Of a stretch of 64,000 bases of DNA, positions 57,846-64,000 are shown piece after piece. Where the stretch lies: NCBI RefSeq assembly GCF_000182925.2, contig NC_026507.1, positions 868,001 to 932,000 on the forward strand, read 5' to 3'. The notes under the pieces are model-generated. The model saw only the letters and a list, made by a program, of their open reading frames with translations, made no database searches and was not told the origin of the DNA. The first letter of the stretch is position 1; every line of letters begins with the position of its first letter. The translations under genes and the position numbers were made by a program. This stretch comes from Neurospora crassa OR74A (lineage: Eukaryota; Ascomycota; Sordariomycetes; Sordariales; Sordariaceae).

Positions 57846-60167
57846 GCAAAGGCAGAAGATTTAACAGAACTTCTCTAGCCCTAGATGTTACTGCCATCAC
57901 CTACAATACAGTGATATCCCTTCGTAAATATGCTACTGGCTTCCTTAAAAGCAGGGAAGGCAGGGAGTGGGACTTGCTGAAGTTGCAGTGGATAAACCCG
58001 CTTGACGGGAATGTAGGATGACACGGTCATAAGTTCACAACTTTCATGTTGCATATAAAATGCGGCATGATAGTGAACCAAGATGTAGTGACGGCTGAAA
58101 GCCTGAACATATGGAAGAGACGAAAAGAGATGATGGAGAACTCCCAGAAATTTACCAAGGAGAGTGAAAAGTAGTGACCGAGGGACCCTGGAAGAATCAC
58201 AAGAGCGGTGCTTCGAGTGAGGGTGGTGTGGATCGTCAGTGGCTTTGTATACGCAGGTTAGGTGATTGATTCGGCTTTGCAAAAGGAACCAAGACCAATG
58301 TCGGACGCACTCGGCGCTAGGCCCCTGGGGGCAGTTGATATTACTTGCAAAAGGACATAGACATGAACAATAAAATGAGTTGACCAAAGCGTCCATGGAA
58401 AAACAAACCAGAAATATGAAGAACAGAAACAGAACCGCACGTAGATTTTTGACCAAGTAGATTCTTGGACCGGTTCCCTTTGCGCTGTTGGCGGTTCATC
58501 TTTCCAGAGTGCCTCCACTTGTCAAGCCCATGGAGAAAAGGCCCCACTTGCAGGCCCCACATCTGTCCGCCAACAGTTCGGATGAAGTCAGCAGGAACGC
58601 CAAGGCGGCCCCTCTCGGAAGGTCCGCAGTCTCCACAAGACCGGCGTGGTGGGGAAAGTGCGGCCGGAGCTCAGGCAAAGTGGGCACCACGAAAGCTCAC
58701 GGCAGATGAGCCACGATTCTGGTCAAATGGCTTAAACATGCTGGATCGATCTTATGGGGTTTACTTTGATGTTTGATGAGGCAAATGAGGGATGGTTGGC
58801 AATGATACCTACCTCTACCTATCTCAACAAGAGAGTTTGGAACAAGGATTCTGTAGCGTGTTGGCCGATGAGGAGTGTTTGGAAGCGAAACAGAAGAAGT
58901 TGACGCGAGCGGGAAGAGTTTGAATTGGTCCCTTGCACTTTCTAATTCTGCCCGGCTGCGTGAGTGCTGCCTGTCGGGACACAAACTGAGTCCGACCAAC
59001 TGCTACTTGCATGCATGCAACAAGCGCCGGTGATGCCTGCTTCGAGGTGGTTTGAGAAGGTACCACCATGCACATCATGTGCTAAGATGCGAGCTCGCAA
59101 GCTGCAGTGCTTGGGCAGCCTAGTAATTCACCCGCGCGGTCACCTGCATTGCGGCCCTGTTGCTCTTGCCAGAAAACAAGAAACAACCCAACACTCTTCT
59201 CCAAGCCCGTAACCGGCTGATGCCAATCTCTCCCATCCTTGAAGTCACCCGTCACGCATTGTACGATTGACTGTCATTCTTTTTGTTTCTTTCCAGTTCC
59301 TTACTCCTACTTCCTGAGATGGCAACTGTGTCCCGAATGTTGCTGCAGGCAGTTCGCCGTTATCCACACCACACACGATTCCCAAGAATTTCCACTCAGG
59401 GTCGCGTCCTCAGACCTCGTCCCTTGCAACTGAACCCATCAGACCAGTTTTCAGTAAGCTTGTCCCCTGACTCTTCTCATTTCTAAAATTTGTTGACTTT
59501 TTCATCGGGCTTCGATGAAATTGGCAGGGAATTAAAAGCCTCTGCGTCTCCATTTCTTGTGCATTGTTCATTGACAAAATTTGGGCGTACTCAAACATTT
59601 CTCACTGTTTTTTTTGCTCTTAATCTTGCGTCGCGTGCTACTACCGATTTCTTTGCTAGAAACATACGCTGTTGTCACTGAGAGAAGTATTTCATGGCTT
59701 ATGTGTACCCAAGTGGTTGCGGATAAGCTTGATTGCCATGCCTTGCGGCTTCTGGATGCTGCCGTAATTCGGATGCTTTGTTCGATTTTCCACATTTCTC
59801 GCTCATAGTCTCGATCTGTCGCTGTGTTAAGAGCTATATATCTAATTTGCTTCCGCTTTTCGTCAAGCTGGATGGGCTTGCTTGACAAACAAGTGTCTAC
59901 GTAACAGCCTGAAACGTTTGGTGTACGACTAAACACGCTTAGGTGAACAAGTCTAGTGCTTCACAATTTCATGATCCTGAGAGTGACGAGATTATCAATT
60001 TAAAGAGGTGCCTGTGGCGGTAAGGTAAGTATGAGGACCGATCTACTCATCTACCATGAGCTTGTGACATAATTCAAAATTACCTCTTTAACCTCATATC
60101 GGCAAGGAGATAGTCTATGTCTCTTAACATCATCTGATTCTACTTTCTTCCTGCTGTACCACGGAAA
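57846..60167. other. Gene-poor stretch
   Basis: About 2.3 kb without a firm gene. Frames on both strands (for example 57881-58456 - and 58465-58776 +) lack domain character. One item of interest is a possible mitochondrial-presequence exon at 59319-59453, listed separately. Confidence 0.4.
59319..59453 (+). CDS. Possible orphan exon with mitochondrial-presequence character
   Basis: ATG at 59319 opens MATVSRMLLQAVRRYPHHTR, an amphipathic Arg-rich N-terminus without acidic residues, and the frame reaches a gtaagc donor after QFS. This is typical of a mitochondrial targeting first exon. I find no convincing second exon before F15. It could be a remnant or the start of a gene whose other exons are too short to see. 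Confidence 0.25.
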
Positions 60168-60873
60168 ATGGAGAGGTCAAATACCAACAGCGAGATCAAG
60201 AGTGTTCATTTTGAGGATCATCAACTGGCTGCCTCAGATCAAAGTTTTGGTAAGTGTGTTCTTCATGAAGCTTCTACTTATCTGTATACAATTCAGCTTT
60301 ATTCTTCTGGCTCTTGAACTTCTGATACCGCTTTAGCTCCAATCACCACCGAACATCGGCGCCCTCCCTCTGACTTGGAAATGGCAACCAAATTCGTGGA
60401 TATCGAGAAGGTCAGTAAGTGTACATCTATCCAGATCCTTCTCTTCTCAAGCTTCAAGATATCCAGCCCGTTTGCTGAACTTCCAGCCGTAATCACTCCT
60501 AGGCTACTAATACTGACAGGCCAAATAGCTTTTGAATTAACGTCAAACTTTACCACTACCCCCACCGACGACCAAATAATGTACAAAGCACGCGTCACCG
60601 TCGATCGAGCTCTGACACTCCATCCAACCCGCCAAGATGGAGGTGAGATCATGAAGGCCATCAAGTCACTTCATGGTCACTTTTATTCGTTGTGGACTAT
60701 CAACGAGAGGGAAGATGTAAAGCTGTTACTGAGGGTGAAGCTGCTTGCTTGTATGATGGCAGTCATGCGTGGTGAGTTCATGTCAGAGATCAATTTCGAA
60801 ATATTGCTGACTGATACCAACCATAACATACACAGAGGACTATCTTGAAGATGGACTGCCTTCTTTGTGTTAA
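60168..60873 (+). CDS. F15: group D core-family protein
   Basis: Four phase-1 exons (60168-60249, 60337-60414, 60529-60771, 60836-60873) give 146 residues. Exon 1 is MERSNTNSEIKSVHFEDHQL to QSF. Exon 2 (78 nt) has RRPPSDLEMATKFVDIEKV, the counterpart of the pre-core motif. The core exon (243 nt) starts TFELTSNFTTTPTDDQ, has ARVTVDRALTLH in the first helix and LLLRVKLLACMMAVMR at the end. The last exon encodes EDYLEDGLPSLC. No targeting signal or known domain. It is separated from the other members by 2.3 kb and lies in tandem with F16. Confidence 0.75.
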
Positions 60874-61462
60874 GGTAGACCTTCTCTTTTCTCGCTTTGT
60901 GGGTTTGGCATATCAACCCTGAGGTACGTTCATTCCCATTTCCTCCTTTGCTTGTTTTCCTCATTGCTTCTCTTTCGCAATACCTCCTGTCTACACAACT
61001 CCTTCTTTCATTCCCTCAGCCTGGTCTGAAGCCTTTCTGGAAATTTTTGTACGAAGTCAAATATTTGCGGGTAGGGATTCCAAGATTCGAATTCCGGGTT
61101 TTGGTTGTTAAGGTAGGCAAAATTCAGGCTGCATTTCAGTTGTATTGATAGATACGGTAGTGTCGAGTCCTCAGCGCGACGAAGACGTGCATGGTATACT
61201 TCTAGATGGAACGGAATGTTGCTTTACCCTTACAGGATGCCGAGGAGTCACATCTGAATGCACTCCAACGGACGTGCATGGACTCTTTCCAAGATTTCCA
61301 GTCACTCCGCAAGTTTTCACCAACAGCAATTCTCAACGGCTACATAAAGGGCATCTCCTGATCCCAGCATTCCATGGTTCCCTTCTTTTTATGGCATTTT
61401 GGACCTTAACTCACAGTCAGATAACCTAGTCCCGCACAATTTCTGCTTACGATCTTCTCGAC

Positions 61463-62115
61463 ATGCCCAGATTACTTATATCCAAACCAGATGAGGTGTC
61501 TTACCCTCGCAAGGCAACCGGCCGCGGGATTTCTCGCTCCACCATGCCCGCCTCAGCCAGCAACAACACCAGGGGGAGTGAGCTTTCTTCAGCTCCCAGT
61601 GTGCTAAAGCGCATCAAGTAATGAGCGGTCGCTGAGCTCTCTTCACTACTCATAGGAGTTGTTTCCGCGCCCCGCCATACCCTACTTCCGATGGCATTCA
61701 GGATCATTCCGATCAACCGGATCAGTATGTCACATTGAACCAAGCCTCTTATCTGACCATTACTGATTTCTAGGTACACATTTACCGTTTGGTAGCCCGC
61801 GAAATGACCCAAAACAGCACTGTCATCCCCACCCGTCCCAAGATCGCACTCAGGGCTCGCCAGGTTATCCAGAAAGCCTTGATGAATGGAACTCACGATG
61901 AGACAATCGAGATGGCTCTCACCAAGCTGCTTTCAAACTTCAATTACCTCTGGGGATGGGGTGGCTACAAGGACAAGACGGTGGGGGTCACTGTTGGGTT
62001 ACTCAATGAGATGCTGGCTGTCTTGAAGGGTATGCGACTTGCTTGGCCCCTGCTGCTCGCTCGTGTTGATCGTACGTACTTTTAAGCTGACGTATCTGGT
62101 GTAGAGGATCGGTAG
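61463..62115 (+). pseudogene. F16: group D member, probably frame-disrupted
   Basis: Exon 1 (61463-61577) is MPRLLISKPDEVSYPRKATG and a Ser-rich part. Exon 2 (61656-61724, 69 nt) ends MAFRIIPINRI, the pre-core motif. The core region (61774-62029) has RARQVIQKALMNGTHDE and ends TVGLLNEMLAVLK. A tiny last exon (62105-62115) gives EDR and a stop, paralleling the ED start of the F15 tail. The phase-1 donor of exon 2 does not match the only acceptor that leads into the core frame, so either a frameshift has occurred or a non-obvious splice is used. Confidence 0.5.
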
Positions 62116-64000
62116 AAGTGTGGTGGCTCGAACATTTCAGCTGTAGCGTATAGGTAGTATTTATTAGGTGAATCCAGCTTTCTTGTGCCAGTTCCGATCC
62201 TTGACTCTTTGCATTTAGTCCAAATCCCTTTGTTAACCGTCTCTGTTCTCTGCGGCGTCTACCGGACTTACTGGAACAAGCGTTCTGAATTCAGATGTTT
62301 TTTGTCTTCCGTCTTCGAAATGCATGCACTGCCGATGGGTTACAGGGGGCCATGCGCTGTATGTTACAGCGTATACCCTTGGGTTTCCGGATGTCGGGTT
62401 CCCCGTTGGTCGCATACTCCACTTGCACTTTCCGGCTACCGGCTTTGGGTTACATCATATGTACAGCGCTTTTGTCTGGTATGTCCCAGAGCTTACAGCG
62501 GTCAGCATACAGGGGAGCCCTCTATTAGGTTCTAGGGCATGCATGCACGACAAAGGGGCCAAGTCAGCAGACCAAAAACATGTGTGAAGAAACGAAGGAA
62601 TCTCGAGATGGTGAACCACGACAAATTCATTCGCCTTTCGTCAACTCGATCGAGGATCACGAGGAGACTCTTCAACTTTTTGAGGGGCAGACAGATCTCA
62701 AGAGAGGATGGTAGCGCACATCTCTGGGTACCTTTCCTTGCGCTGTGAGCACCCACGCCGGTTGTTATATTTGGACATATCTCGTGCGCTGATTCAACCC
62801 CAGGGTACGCTTGCACCCAAACCTTGACCTCTCGGGTATGAGGAAGAGGGCAAACTGACCCCCTAATCTCTCTTAGCCAAGCTTTCCGTTGAGAAAGAAG
62901 CCACCGGGCCTAGATGCTCCGAGCGTGGCAGATAGCAGAAGCTGCGGAAGCTGGCCAGATCGGTGACTCGATCACAGTAGTTGACACCAAAGTCTGGTCT
63001 CAAATGACAGAAAGCCATACCACAGTCCACATCAAGTAGACTGAGAGACAACATGCGCGAAAGCGTGGGCAACACTCAGTCTATTGAGCTCGTTACAGTT
63101 ACTTCATGGCCAAGACCTACCTGAGTCTATGTACTGGAAGGTGAGCGATCGCGGTCTCCCAACCTTGCTTGAAGAAGTCAAAACTCATACTATGGTAATG
63201 GGTTGGTAATATTGTGCAAAGCAGGTTGGGGGATTGACTCTCGAACGAGGAGTGTCACCGAACCGGTATTGCATCGGTTAAATTAGAGATGAGTGCTCGC
63301 AGTCGCATTGAGCGAGGGGTGTTTCTTACAAAGTCAAGTCCAAATTCCGAATCGATAAGGTCTATGGGTTTTGCAACAGAATGACAAATTCATCTTTCAC
63401 ACTTCCAATCCGTAATTGGGGACAAAGTATGGAAGCTCTCGAAGGATGCACTCGAAGACCTCTGATTGGCCGCCTGTGCGTAAGTGAAACATGAATCGAA
63501 AGTCCACACGTCCCGCTCATTTTACTCTTGTTTCTTCCATTGTTTCTTCCATTGTCCCACTCCCACCATTGTTATACCCATGCTGAACCGAATCACGCCC
63601 ATTGTCTGCCCACCCTCAAACCGTCATCGAATTCTCCATCAATGCGAACGTCACCTCGAGTCGTGTTCTCGGCAAATCTTCCATTCCACAAAGCCCTGTC
63701 CCAGTCGCTTCGGTAAAGCGGCTAAATGATGGTCCCTGAACTCCCCGGCCCCCTGCCGAACTAAAACACCGACAATTCGCATCCCGGTTATATTGGTAGC
63801 GCACCCCTCCAAAATGCAACGGGAATCCGGGGTGAGCCCTTGTCGATGCCGTGATGTTACCCTCCGGGCTCCCCCTTTGGGGTTCGTGTATCTGATATTG
63901 GCTCGTGGCAACCATGCATCAAAATATCTTGGCTTGTTTTCGATGGCCCCGGTTCATCCAGGATTGGTGTTTCGGAGGATTATACTTTGGAAGGCGCTAA
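62116..64000. other. Right end, nothing recognised
   Basis: About 1.9 kb to the window edge. Only short overlapping frames occur on both strands, none with domain-like features. The next gene probably lies outside. Confidence 0.4.

Overview
The window looks like nuclear DNA of a filamentous ascomycete, most likely a Sordariomycete. Introns are short (about 50-130 nt) with GT/AG ends and CTAAC/CTGAC branch sites. A G-patch splicing factor of the Ntr1 type, an EF-hand protein with an ATG-only first exon and a proteinase K-like subtilase are all of fungal type. About 18.7 kb of extremely AT-rich, TpA-rich sequence between 22.6 and 41.4 kb looks like repeats hit by repeat-induced point mutation (RIP). 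The species cannot be named from the sequence alone.

Layout. 0-13.2 kb carries ordinary conserved genes: a GRF-type zinc-finger protein (-), a calmodulin-like protein (+), a secreted S8 protease (-), an Ntr1/TFIP11-type spliceosome disassembly factor (-) and an extended short-chain dehydrogenase/reductase (-). 13.2-16.9 kb holds no gene I can support. From 16.9 to 62.1 kb almost every supportable gene belongs to one unrecognised family, labelled F1 to F16 here in map order. The main exceptions are a 45-residue two-exon gene at 17.7 kb and an antisense ORF at 46 kb.

The F family. Members are small (about 105-354 residues), have no signal peptide or membrane segment, and share a helical core carried on one exon of 228-282 nt; this exon is exactly 237 nt in six members. 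Every intron I could place in frame is phase 1. Group A (F1-F8) has a very short first exon, a core with an RFGYAVG-like start and RELLC-D-[IM]L-like end, then usually two acidic tail exons. Groups B, C and D (F9-F16) have a charged or basic N-terminal exon, a small exon of about 69 nt often ending in a LIPI-x-x-I-like motif, the core exon and a short tail. Several group A genes share a core promoter plus 5' leader and a further upstream motif. Two members look decayed.

The AT-rich block is one insertion event with later nesting. A Ty3/Gypsy chromovirus-like element (22615-41391, 203-bp LTRs, 5-bp target duplication GTCCT) landed in intron 1 of F5 and parted its promoter and first exon from its other exons by 18.9 kb. 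Two further LTR elements sit inside it. One is 2.4 kb with 339-bp LTRs and target duplication ACCCT, lying inside the left LTR. The other is a reverse-oriented Gypsy element with LTRs of about 342 bp, lying inside the pol region. All are fossils. Five 100-N gaps lie in this block and at least one appears spurious.

The F family is the best candidate for an undescribed system: a locally expanded, rapidly diverging set of intracellular proteins with conserved gene architecture and partly conserved promoters. Its function cannot be read from the sequence.
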